NCBI GenBank assembly: GCA_018873245.2
Contig: JAEMBT020000002.1
Location: forward strand, 3,786,001 to 3,850,000
Length of the DNA stretch: 64,000 nucleotides
Source of the DNA: Archegozetes longisetosus
Taxonomy: Eukaryota; Arthropoda; Arachnida; Sarcoptiformes; Trhypochthoniidae
Direction of reading: 5' to 3'
Shown: piece by piece, positions 44,562-55,116 of the stretch
How the letters are laid out: every line of letters starts with the position of its first letter
How positions within the stretch are numbered: position 1 is the first letter of the stretch
The notes under the pieces: model-generated
The model's database searches: none
What the model saw: the letters and a program-made list of their open reading frames with translations, nothing else
What the model was told of the DNA's origin: nothing
Made by a program: the position numbers and the translations under genes

Positions 44562-46032
44562 ATTTTACAACTATAGAAATACAAAATTAAGCAAAAAACC
44601 GGCATAACCCACATTGCTTACCGATCATGAGAATTAACAGGATAACGAAAAAATGTAAGCAAAGGAGAATTTTCTTTGTTATTCGAACAGCCAATAAACG
44701 TGCATTTTTGTCATGCTTTTAAATTAAAAGAAATTTTAGACAAATTTATGCGAAAACTCTAAATTATGAAAAAATACAATAGTTCTGCATATTTCGTGAT
44801 TCTAAGATCATGATTTCATCCCTTCAGATAAAAGCTGTGATCTTTTGAAAAATCAGTTTTCAAGTATTTACGCTTGTAACTTTAGCACGAGCGATATTTG
44901 TGTGAAACAAAAATACACGTATCTAATTATTTTTTATCTAGTTTAGTCTCTATTCATTAGAATTTAAAAATTCTCTTCCTAGTCTTCTAACAGAACTTAC
45001 TTGAATAATTCACCCACCTTACAAGGAATCTGAACGCCCTCTTATCAGAATGTCGGTCCCCACATGTAGTATATTCAAAAAAATTTTCATAAAAATTCAT
45101 CAACTTTTACTACTAAAACCCCTTAAAACCAGGTAAGTTACTTTGTTAGAGATAAAGTGATAAGTTCAATGTTTTCCGAGTAACTTGAAGATTACTTGAG
45201 ATAATGCAATTAAATTTTATCATACGAGTAGGAAAACTGGAATTTTGATCAAGTCATGAAAATTCGCTCACAAGATGCTAGGTACTGAAACTAAACATGT
45301 AACCTTAAAATGATAAATTCAGTAAGAATTACTTGAGTAAAATCTCGCACACTGGAATTTGTTTTTTCTCATTCATACATCGAGAAAACTTTTTATTCAA
45401 GTCTTGAAAAAATTTTGTATAACTCAAAAACAGTTTGAAGCAAAGATAAAGGATAATAATAGACCCGAAGATTGAATCTAATGAATTTTGTGAAATTTCA
45501 AAAAATGAGAAATTTTAGGAAGAGATTTTAATTCACAAATTGAATTCACATTTTTTAATAACCTTTAACTTTTCTAACAAATAAAAATATTCTAATATAT
45601 TCATAAGACATTACAACACATAGCTTAACAAGCTCTTTACAAGTTTAGTCTTACTTTTATTGTTGATAGCAAGCGAATTCAAGTAATAATTAAGAAAAAT
45701 AACGATTATTTTAAGCAAAAATCACTTAAATTTGTATTCAAAAAACATACAGATTTGTGTACATGTGATTGTCATTAACAATAACAATAATTTAAATTAT
45801 GCGGGTTTCTTTTAGAGAAAAAGTCTGAATCTGACGATCAGATGTCGTTGTTTTCTTGATACCTAAAATTACAGCAGAGTGTCCTCTCTTTTATTTTCTA
45901 TTCTTTGTTAATGTTTGATATTTAACATAGAAATTTGCGTCACTCAATAAACTATATATCTATAACTTGTTCAGAGATTACGTCGCGGCGCCTTTTTCCA
46001 TAAGCATATGAAAACATATTAAGTGCTGTATA

Positions 46033-46503
46033 TATGGTTGCCAGATGTCCTTTTTTCTAGAGGAATGTCCTCGAATTTAGTAAACTGTCCTCGGTTCTCT
46101 TGTAAATGAAAAAAGGACGCAAATGTCCTTGAGTTGCAGATATTGTTTCACAAATATTTTTAAGATAATCGAAGTTGTTTTAGTAATTCCAATAGGAAAT
46201 GATTTCGTCGAGACTTTTTGTATAATGAAAAATTTATGGTGGGATGAAAGAAATAGATTATCAGTTGAACAAGTCAAAGCTGAAATTTGTACAAAAGTTA
46301 ACTTTTCTATGTCTTGTGGATCACTTTATGAGTATGTAAAAACAAATGTTCCAATTATTAAAGCAGCGAAGTCTGCTCTGAAATATGATGCTCCTATAAG
46401 TTTATTGTAATTTGTTCAATTTTGTGAAATAAATTATATTTAATTCAATATTTCAATAATTAATTTTGTCCTCGAGTTTGAGTTTTGAAATCTGGCAACT
46501 ATA
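46033..46503 (+). mobile_element. Miniature hAT element with hATC-only frame
   Basis: TIRs TATGGTTGCCAGAT and its inverse ATCTGGCAACTATA. GCTGTATA is exactly duplicated at 46025-46032 and 46504-46511. The 471-bp body contains subterminal GTCCTCGA words and a transposase-tail frame. Confidence 0.9.
46123..46410 (+). CDS. hAT dimerisation-domain fragment
   Basis: A 95-codon frame (alternative start at 46123; first ATG internal) encoding IPIGNDFVETFCIMKNLWWD then ERNRLSVEQVKAEICTKVNF and IIKAAKSALKYD. This is the hATC block without any catalytic core, spanning the same portion retained in the elements at 19494 and 32214. Probably untranslated, but the frame is open. Confidence 0.65.
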   Translation: MSLSCRYCFTNIFKIIEVVLVIPIGNDFVETFCIMKNLWWDERNRLSVEQVKAEICTKVNFSMSCGSLYEYVKTNVPIIKAAKSALKYDAPISLL

Positions 46504-46511
46504 GCTGTATA

Positions 46512-47998
46512 CTGTTATACTTGCTTTTTCAGATTGAACTTCTTTTGCTTATATACCATTGATAACTCGTTCACTTTCCAGGTCCAAAATAAAGATCGTT
46601 CATCTTCGTTTATTGCACTGACTGTCATAAAGCATGGAATTAAATTCAAGTTCTCTCCAGATCTAAATATCTTTATCACCGCAAGTTAGGAAATATTGAA
46701 CTTCGCGGCCATACCAATGACCAATTCTCCAACAGAATTCTTGATATCATTAAAGTTATTTGTTAAAATTAGCACAATCACTCTTGATTTTACTGTTTAT
46801 ATGCTTCATTTCATCCTTATTAACTAAGGAAGTAAGGCTATTTTCGGACAGAATCAAAGATTCCTTAGGAGCTTCGCTCCGCACAATGTTACTCATTTCT
46901 CTTTGATCAGAACTCGTCATTTATTACGTATATCTTTTACACGTTTTAAAGTTCCTCCACTCAATACTTTCTTTGGCTTATCATTAAACAAACTGTTAGT
47001 TTTATCACTATTTACCGTAAAATCATAGTTTATAATTGGTGCCTTTTCCCCTTCAGTGATGTCGTTAAAAGATATAAATCCACGCACTTTGTCTGTGTTC
47101 GCTATCGCTCCACCCTTTAAAAATAACTTTTTAGTACCTTTCTAAATTTTTTTATTAACTGTTATATCTGTCTTTTTTCTATTTACGGGCACCTCATGAC
47201 AATAGAAACTCTACATATTTAGATCTTTTATAATACGCTTAAGACTTGAATCTGATATCCTTATCATTTTACAAAGCTGTGGTTTTGTTAGTTCAGTATG
47301 CTCTTATTTCGCTTGAAAAAACACTAAAACCTTTTTCATTAACATATTTTTCTTATATCATCTGGCGCTATTGTGCTCGTATACTTTATACTATTCAACT
47401 GATCTTGTATTTAATACTACGTAAATCTGACCTTAAATACGCTCGAGACTGATCGAATTTGACCTAATATGGTTGAAACAGAACATTTGTTCGTTTATTA
47501 GATGTGGATGATCTATTTAGATATATATTATGACATTTGTTAAGGATACTAACTTTCAGATAAACCTATTTTCTTGTTGTTAACTCATCTGAATGTGCAT
47601 CTCTAAACTGCAATATCTTTTACCTTATAGTCATAAAATATTAGTCACTATAATTAGTTTATATTATCTATAAACGATTACAATGTAATATAACTAAATT
47701 GCGAGCTATTAAAGATTAGAAGGTATTTTAAGTGTGATTATTCTAGTATATCTTAACAGTAGTTATGAAATATAAGAACAATTTGAGTATTCAATATAAG
47801 ACTAATAGAACTCAAGTTGTTTTTTACCAAGTTTTTATACTATGGGTAACAGTAAGAATGATAGATTTTTTGTTCTGTTATTTTTTATCTTAATTTTTCT
47901 AAGATTACGGGTAACAGAGAAAATGAAAATTTTTTTTATTATTTATTGAAATTGATTTCTTGAATGTTGTCAATTTTCATTTTTCTCATCAAAATTTC
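46512..47998. other. Intergenic region with possible decayed transposase
   Basis: Minus strand around 46600-46790 reads NDIKNSVGELVIGMAAKFNI, then NLNLIPCFMTVSAINEDE across stops. This faintly resembles the HTH linker of mariner-type transposases. Too degraded to assign. The remainder is AT-rich with no gene. Confidence 0.3.
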
Positions 47999-49117
47999 TT
48001 ATAAGTTGTTTTCGAAATTAATTCCGGAATTCCACGTAACTTGTTCTGAAAACGATGCATAAACGTCGTTTATTGATTTGAAATTAGTTGCAGTTGGAAT
48101 TTCTGGCAGTTTTGGTCTGGTAAATTTATTACCCCAAATATAAAATTTATTGTCGACAGAAAGTGCAACTGATTTCCCAAAATAAAAAAATGAAAATATG
48201 TCTTTAAATTTCACTGAAATTGATATTTTTACTGGTTTGTTTTGATTCTCTTCATTCTCAATGCCTAACGCTCTATACTTATATCCAAATGCGTAAATTT
48301 CTCCATTCGATGACAATAACATACTAAAAGAAGAACCAGCTGCTATTTTTGTAATATTAACTGAATCCAAGTTAATTACACGTATTGGTTTGTATTGAGT
48401 CACATTATTCCTAATTCCTAACTCTCCAGATCCATTGTAACCCCAACTGAAAACCTCTCCAGATTCTGTTAATGCCATCGAATGCCATGTACCACAAGAA
48501 ATTGCGATCACTTTTTTGTTATTGAATCCATTTATTTTATAAGGCGTTAATTGCTCAATATTAATACTATTACCACATTGTCCTCCCGAATTATCACCCC
48601 AAGAATATATTTCACCAAAATCAGTTAACACTAATGAATGCGCTTCACCACAACAAACATCAACAATCCGTGTATTGTTGGATTCGAATGATATTAAATG
48701 TGGACTAACACTATCTTCTCGAAATCCATTACCAGTTTGTCCAAATCTATTCGAACCCCAACTATAAACATCTCCACTTTCTGTTAATGCGATCACATGA
48801 TAACTTCCATAAGCGATTTTAGAAATCTCTTTATTACTCATAATATCCACTTTTACTGGATTTTCAATTCTTTTATTATTACTATTAATTCCAAGAACGC
48901 CAAGATAATTGTCTCCAAAAACATAAACTAAATCGTCATTTGTTACAAAAACCACTTGTTTACCGTATTCCTGAGTAGAAATATTATATCCAAAAACACA
49001 CAATATTTTGATACTAATTTTGAGATCATCAGTCAAATTTTTAATTACTTTCCATTCATTTAGTTGTTCTAATTTAGTTATATTATTTGATAAAATATCG
49101 GATGCATACGTCACGTC
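47999..49117 (-). CDS. RCC1-repeat protein (RCBTB-like, lacking BTB)
   Basis: The open region of 371 codons holds about six RCC1 propeller blades with repeating motifs (SGDVYSWGSNRFGQTGNG, FGEIYSWGDNSGGQCGN, SGEVFSWGYNGSGELG). RCC1 domains form seven-bladed propellers that bind proteins or chromatin. The closest layout is RCBTB1/2, but the frame ends NFENNL at 47999 without a BTB domain. The track start is GTG (49114). It is preceded by a TTTTTATAG splice acceptor, so a 5' exon with the true ATG lies upstream. Specific role unknown. A 3' BTB exon could not be found downstream. Confidence 0.8.
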   Translation of the reverse strand, partial: DVTYASDILSNNITKLEQLNEWKVIKNLTDDLKISIKILCVFGYNISTQEYGKQVVFVTNDDLVYVFGDNYLGVLGINSNNKRIENPVKVDIMSNKEISKIAYGSYHVIALTESGDVYSWGSNRFGQTGNGFREDSVSPHLISFESNNTRIVDVCCGEAHSLVLTDFGEIYSWGDNSGGQCGNSINIEQLTPYKINGFNNKKVIAISCGTWHSMALTESGEVFSWGYNGSGELGIRNNVTQYKPIRVINLDSVNITKIAAGSSFSMLLSSNGEIYAFGYKYRALGIENEENQNKPVKISISVKFKDIFSFFYFGKSVALSVDNKFYIWGNKFTRPKLPEIPTATNFKSINDVYASFSEQVTWNSGINFENNL

Positions 49118-49413
49118 TATAAAAACAAGATTCTTTACATCTAACTTTAAAAATATTTTATAAAGAAAAAGACTCCAGTTTTTATTTATTTATTTTTAAT
49201 TATATAAATAATAAAATTGCTATTTGTCATTCAATTTCATAACTACAATAAATTATTTATAATAAATCATTAAGTCGCCCAAAATCTATCCCTTAGTGGA
49301 AAACCGGACCATATATATGTAAAAATACTAAAATGTATGTAAACTTTTTAAAATTTACAGTAAGTTTTAAACTATTGAAATTATATCAATGGTTGCCCTA
49401 GAAAATATGTTCG

Positions 49414-50073
49414 ACATATTATTCGTCCAAAAAGAAGATGCACAAACACCTCTAGAGTTAGAGGTCTTAACAAATGATGAAACTTACACAAAACTTTAAC
49501 CAATCAAAAAGCACTTTAACATAAACATAACACTTAATTAATTACATAACTTTATACTGTGATAAAATTGATTTAATTGTTGTTAAATTATGAAAATTTG
49601 TGGTAAAAATATAAAATGTGAAAAAGAGGCTTATATTGCTTCTCAACAGAAAAGAGTCGTAATTAAAAAATATAATGATTTGATTAAAATATTATCAAAG
49701 ATGAGGAAACGGGACGTAATTGATAATATTATAAATTTATGTATGATGAATTTATAATATTATCAATTACGTCCCGTTTCCTCATCTTTGATAATACTTT
49801 AATCAAATCATTATATTTTTTTAATTACAACTCTTTTCTGTTGAGAAGCAATGTAAGCCTCTTTTTCACATTTTATATTTTTACCACAAATTTTCATAAT
49901 TTAACAACAATTAAATCAATTTTATCACAGTATAAAGTTATGTAATTAATTAAGTGTTATGTTTATGTTAAAGTGCTTTTTGATTGGTTAAAAAGTTTTG
50001 TGTAAGTTTCATTATTTGTTAAGACCTCTAACTATAGAGGTGTTTGTGCATCTTCTTTTTGGACGAGTAATAT
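49414..50073. repeat. Near-perfect palindrome, 324-bp arms
   Basis: Arms 49414-49737 and 49750-50073 are almost identical inverted copies around a 12-base loop. Examples are GAGGAAACGGGACGTAATTG / CAATTACGTCCCGTTTCCTC and GATGCACAAACACCTCTA / TAGAGGTGTTTGTGCATC. Only about ten differences are seen. Candidates are a recent foldback MITE, a hairpin-RNA locus, or an assembly artefact. It sits on the 5' side of the RCC1 gene. Confidence 0.9.
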
Positions 50074-50117
50074 GTGATAGAATAAAACTAAATTGTGCTC
50101 ATTTAAATATATTGAGT

Positions 50118-50612
50118 GTAGTTAGTGTTGGAAAATTTCTAGAAATATTTCTGGAAATATTTCTATGGCCAAGAAATTTTCTTTTAATGAACCTCCCATA
50201 GAAATATATTAAAGTCCTATTGAAATATAATAAACCTCAGATTCATCAAACGGAATACCATGTCTTTACAGCCATTTTAAGGATTTTATGAATAAATAAC
50301 ACTTAAATGTATTAAAAATTAAGTTCGAAATTAAATTAAATTGTTTAAACTTAAAGATCAATATTTGCATGCGTATATCATGTTTTATGAGTGATTCATA
50401 TACTTCATTGGGAGGTTCATATATTATTATGGGAGGTTAATATATTTCTATGAGGGGTTCATATATTATTATGGGAAGTTAATATATTTCTATGAGAGGT
50501 TTATATATTTCTATGGGAGGTTCATTAAAAGAAAATTTCTCGATTTTTGACGAGAAATTATCTCTCAAGAAAATTTCTAGAAATTTTCTTAGAAATTTTT
50601 TTTTTTACAACA
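50118..50612. mobile_element. hAT-like repeat with internal 30-bp tandem units
   Basis: AGTGTTGGAAAATTTCTAGA at the left and its inverse (TCTAGAAATTTTC...CAACACT) at the right, with AATGAACCTCCCATAGAAAT mirrored near 50190 and 50505. The right interior has several units of ATATATTTCTATGRGAGGTT. No coding. Target duplication unclear. Confidence 0.65.
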
Positions 50613-53600
50613 CTAGTATAGTTCAAGAAAGAAACAAAGTAACAAAAGTCCGATTAAAACAAATTTATCGTTTATTTTAAAAATTTTGAGGGAAAAATTT
50701 ATGTTACTCCTATTTTTAATTCTTCAAACACCTGTAATAATGAAATATAACTCAAATTTTGTTAAATATTTTTTGAGAATAAATTTTGAAATTTTGGTAA
50801 ACTTTTCCAGAATTGTATTTCCATTAAGGGATAGTAATGTTCAATTTAATATTTAATTGTATATTTCCCAAAACTACTAATATCAAGTTTATTATAAAAC
50901 TAAATTTATTATACAATTAAATTTTTAAATAATATCTGATATCAATCTCACCATTTATGGCAATTAAGGTTACAAATAAGAACCACGTTTTCATAATTTA
51001 AACAATATGCTAAATAACAGAATAAGTTTTTAGATCAAACAAAATTTACTAACTATTCTGTGTTTCGCCCTTGTAGTATGGTATTTATATCTTTCCTGAT
51101 TTTGAAACTCATCTGTTTTCGTATTGAAATTCTCACGATATTTTATATTCCTAAGCCAATTATAAATAATTTTATTATAGATATAATTTGTATTTTTATA
51201 TTTGTTACAACATGAACCTTATTTACTATCTTTTTTTGTTAATTATTGGCCAATTATGTATAATTATAGTCATTATGTTATAAGAGTGGGTCTGAATCCC
51301 TTTTTAAACACATATTTAACTATGTAAGTACAGTAATGCTCTATTACTTCTATTGTATTAAAAAAGGGATTTCAGACTCACTCTTATAACGCAGCGATTG
51401 TATAAATTTTTATTTTCGCTATTTTTTCAAGATCTAATAATTAGTTTATAGCAATGTTATTTACGAAAGATTTGCTACTAAACATTTTAATAATGAATTT
51501 TGTAATAACTTAAAAAGGTAGAGCAGGAATGAATCTAGAAAATGTGATTTTTATGTGATTATTTTGTTTTTATTTGACGGAAATCTACTATTTTTCATGA
51601 ATTTTAGAGAATATGAGAAGGTACGAATCGTACTATCCCAGTTTTTTTATTGATTGTTTGGCTTTTATTGGTTATTTAGTGAGTTTTTCTGTTTTAATTT
51701 TTGGAAATCAGCTATTTTTTCTTGAATTTTAGACGGTACGAGTCTCGGTGTCCCAGAATTTCCAGATATGATGATTTTTAGGTGATTTTCTGAAGATTTT
51801 ATCTTAAATTGTACAAGAAATGGTGTGAAATGTATTATTTTTAGTGGGTTTTGGAGGTACGAGCTCGTACTGTCCTAGCACCGCCATATATACACTACTA
51901 ACCATTTTGACAAAGAATGTAATACAATAAAACGAGATCCTTCACTAGGACGTATTTTAATTGGTGCCAATTCTTTATCACAAGCTAGTACTTTACCAGT
52001 AACGAAGTTTTATTGTATTAATGTTTCGTCAAGGAATACTGTCAATGAGTTGGAACAATCTTCCTCTAATTGGAGTTTTTTCTTAAGTAAATACGATGCA
52101 GAACTACTATATCAAGAATTTCCATAAGAATTTTTCGATTTGTCATAGCAGTATGTTATGCAGATATTAATTCTCTGACTTTAAATCAGTTTTTCATTCT
52201 TTTAAAATAGGTTGTTAAACAGTTATCTTAAAAATGCTTTATATAATGCTTTACTAACGCTTTCAAGGTTATCACTGTATTAACGTTTGCTATGAAATGC
52301 GGTGAATATTTTAAAAGAATAACAATTCAGATCTATTTTGTTTATATAAGATATGTTAAAAAACTTGTAAAGAGAGTCAGTATTTGGGCGGAGGCCTCGA
52401 GGAGAGAACCTCATTATGCCTCTGAGCGAAAGTGGAAAAGTGTTAGAAAGAAGTAAAAATATTCTAATATGCGAAAACAATTAAATATGTTTATATTTTT
52501 ATCTATCAACCAAATAATGAAATCAAGCCTAAATCTTATGCTATATTTCTTTTATATATTTTTATTAAATATTATTTTAAATATAATTTTTAAAGAAAAT
52601 AAAATATTGCAATCAAAGCTTAATATTACTAAGATTTTAATAGAATATTTGTTTCAGAACTCTGGATAAATAATTAATTTTAGTCCCCAGTTATGCATTT
52701 AGGTTTATGAGCTCGAACCAGAACGGCATAACAAGTATTTGCTAAATTTAATCTCATTAACTTGATTATTCAGTAAAAGTTAGTAAAGGACGGCCTTTAA
52801 AAATTATTACATTTCCGGGTTCATTTACATTGTTGAATACGCCATTTATCTATAGCAATATGTCTTGAATAAAACTGTCATAATATTTTTTATTGCAGTT
52901 TTATCAAAGTTATCGGATGTATATTTTAATTATCTATTCTTTATTTTCTTTGATGGTGATACTCCATTGATAAAAAATTTTCTAATTGCCTATTGAATTG
53001 AATTTTTGTTTTTAAACTCTTTCTCGATTAGTTACAAAACTGTTTTTCACGAGATTGAGCATATTGCAACCTTTGCTGTTATTAACGTCTTCATCATTGT
53101 AGTATACCCTCATATCTTTATCGAAAAACTCATAAATTTAATAACTTCTTTCGTTCGTTCATTAAATGGGTGTTATTTCCTAAATTACTTGTGTTTACCA
53201 TAAAAATGTGATAATTTCTATAATAGATGTAATTATTTAATATAGAAAGGTTTATGGTACTTTGATAAAATTTATGTGTGAATTAAGCACAGAGTATTCT
53301 TTATAGTCCGCCACATATAAAAATATAGTAAAAATTTTCAAGTGCAACTTTGCAAATAGTGATAATTGTAGTGTTGACAATTGCACATGTGTTTGTTTTT
53401 GTTTATTGTGTGCTCTACTCACATTATAAAAGTATAAGAGTTTATTTGTAACTTCAATTCAAGATAAACTATCAATTCAAAAGCTTGAAGTAAATAATGC
53501 GTTATCCTTTAAGAAAAGCTCTGTATATAACTTAAAATAAAAATATAGTTTATTATTAGCATGCTATTACAAAAATTTATAATATTTTTAACAGGATAGA

Positions 53601-54201
53601 AAGGATTACTGATTTAAGTAAAAATGCAATGTTTTAAATGGAGAAATTAATTCGATTGTAAAAATGCACTTAATTAGTATAAGTTAGATTTTAATGCGTT
53701 GATATTAACATTTCAAGACTTTAGTATGGGTCGCATCTTTAAAATCACGCAATTGGTTGATATAAATATTACCAGGCGTATGCTGAAGTTTATTTAGAAT
53801 ATTTGCCGCTTCAATAACTTAAATTTAATTTAACTTCAAAGTAATACTTACTACGCGACGGATATGTGAATAGGACAAATACACGAAATCAAGACTAGAG
53901 AGAATTTTCAAAATTGATTGGCACGTATATCACAGCTAATACTAATCCAGTCTATATAAATTTAGTTAAGTTCTATCTATCTTATTTTATTATACCCTCT
54001 GCTGCACGAACATTTTGTAATTTAAAATGCAGTCTGAATTTTCAGATAAAAATCTTATTTTGTCAATTCTAAAGAAAATTTTGATGACCAGCTACTATAA
54101 TGAAAAAATTTCGTTGTGGTAATACAGATCCATTTCAAGCCATTTTGACTAGATAAGGAATTTAATCGACAGAATTTAATTTTTTTCTTCAGTGCAGCTA
54201 A
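50613..54201. other. 3.6-kb gene desert
   Basis: Very AT-rich. Short hydrophobic frames at 52469-52669 and 53006-53203 are composition-driven. AGAGTGGGTCTGAATCCC at about 51283 is inverted near 51370 (GGGATTTCAGACTCACTCTT), an about 110-bp inverted-repeat patch. No gene recognised. Confidence 0.5.
51280..51390. repeat. Short inverted repeat pair
   Basis: TTATAAGAGTGGGTCTGAAT at 51279 pairs with ATTTCAGACTCACTCTTATAA at about 51368-51388. It could be a very small MITE of about 110 bp. Confidence 0.55.
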
Positions 54202-54849
54202 TGGACTAATCCTAAGTTGACTTAGAATATCAAATCATTGCATAACTCTACATCTAAAAGTGAAGCTCTCGATACAATTGAATGGTTTTCCAATACTTGG
54301 CCAGTATTCACTCTAATCAGGTTCATTTTAATTGGGGAAAGAAAATCAACGTTCACATCCGATATCCAGTTTTCATAACGGACGCATTGTTATTATTCTA
54401 CACCACCAGCTGATACAGAGTTTGATGGGGGAGATAGTGATTTAGTTCAAACTTTGTACCCAGAATATGAAGGAGATACTCATGTAGATAACGGCTAGCT
54501 TTTGAATAGTGATTACACTAAAGTTGCTGAATGTAAGTTAGTATAAAGATATTTATACTGAATTTTGAGTATTCAAAAGATTTATTATTTTACTTCTCAG
54601 ATAAACCTTTATGGTGTGTATGACTCACGAATTAGATAGCATTTCTATAAAGGTATTTAATTAAAAATAAATTAAGTTCAATTTAAAACTTATAGGCCAT
54701 GCACTAGGTCTCGGGCACTAACATGCTCCCAATGCTGTTATAGCGCTAATTTATCATAGATTCACTAATTATCGGCTAGATTTGGTAGATATGAATCAGA
54801 TTGGGATTCTACAAGGAACGAAAGCACAAATGTCGGATAATCTTAAGTA
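54202..54849 (+). pseudogene. Matrix metalloproteinase (M10A) relic
   Basis: Translation from 54202 gives WTNPKLT, stop, then HNSTSKSEALDTIEWF and SNTWPVFTLI, matching the start of the matrixin catalytic domain. Next, in other frames, DTEFDGGDSDLVQTLYPEY then EGDTHVDN corresponds to the DG..G.LAHAF.P...GD.HFDD segment. From 54696 GHALGLGH, stop, HAPNAVIALIYH is the zinc motif region (HExGHxLGLxH), truncated at its 5' end, followed by VDMNQIGI. Stops interrupt each part. An intron about 54530-54695 separates the last piece. No propeptide or hemopexin is seen. Clearly dead. Confidence 0.75.
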
Positions 54850-55116
54850 AAATTAATTATATTTCAATGAACGTTGAACGTGTTATGGCAAAACTTTTAT
54901 TTAATCAAATTGTGTTTCAAGTTATTCTAATTAAACAAGTTTTGATTTTGAAAAAAGTTTAGAAACGGTTTTAGTTTAAAGGTTGAAAAACAAGATTTTG
55001 TCAATTTTTAATACTTGAAGAGCAAATTAATGGAAAAAAACATAATAAATATATGTATATTTGATTATGATTTATGTTACAAGTATGAGTGAATATTGAT
55101 TGAAAATTATACTTCG
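54850..55116. other. Intergenic
   Basis: Holds the 3' flank of the acid phosphatase gene on the minus strand. No other feature. Confidence 0.4.

Larger units (their letters stand above)
41311..45983 (-). mobile_element. Near-complete P element
   Basis: The terminal repeat GTAATCTCTGAACAAGTTAT at about 41313 is exactly inverted at the right end (ATAACTTGTTCAGAGATTAC ending 45981). Subterminal AAGTAAAAGAGGACACTC (about 41457) is mirrored by GAGTGTCCTCTCTTTTATTT (about 45877), another P-element feature. The transposase gene lies between on the minus strand. About 4.67 kb in size, larger than the 2.9-kb Drosophila element. An 8-bp target duplication could not be made out in the GC-rich flanks. 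Confidence 0.85.

Noticed and set aside
52469..53203. Hydrophobic short frames resembling mitochondrial membrane proteins
   Set aside because: They are rich in Phe/Ile/Leu because the DNA is AT-rich. No recognisable mitochondrial gene motif is present.
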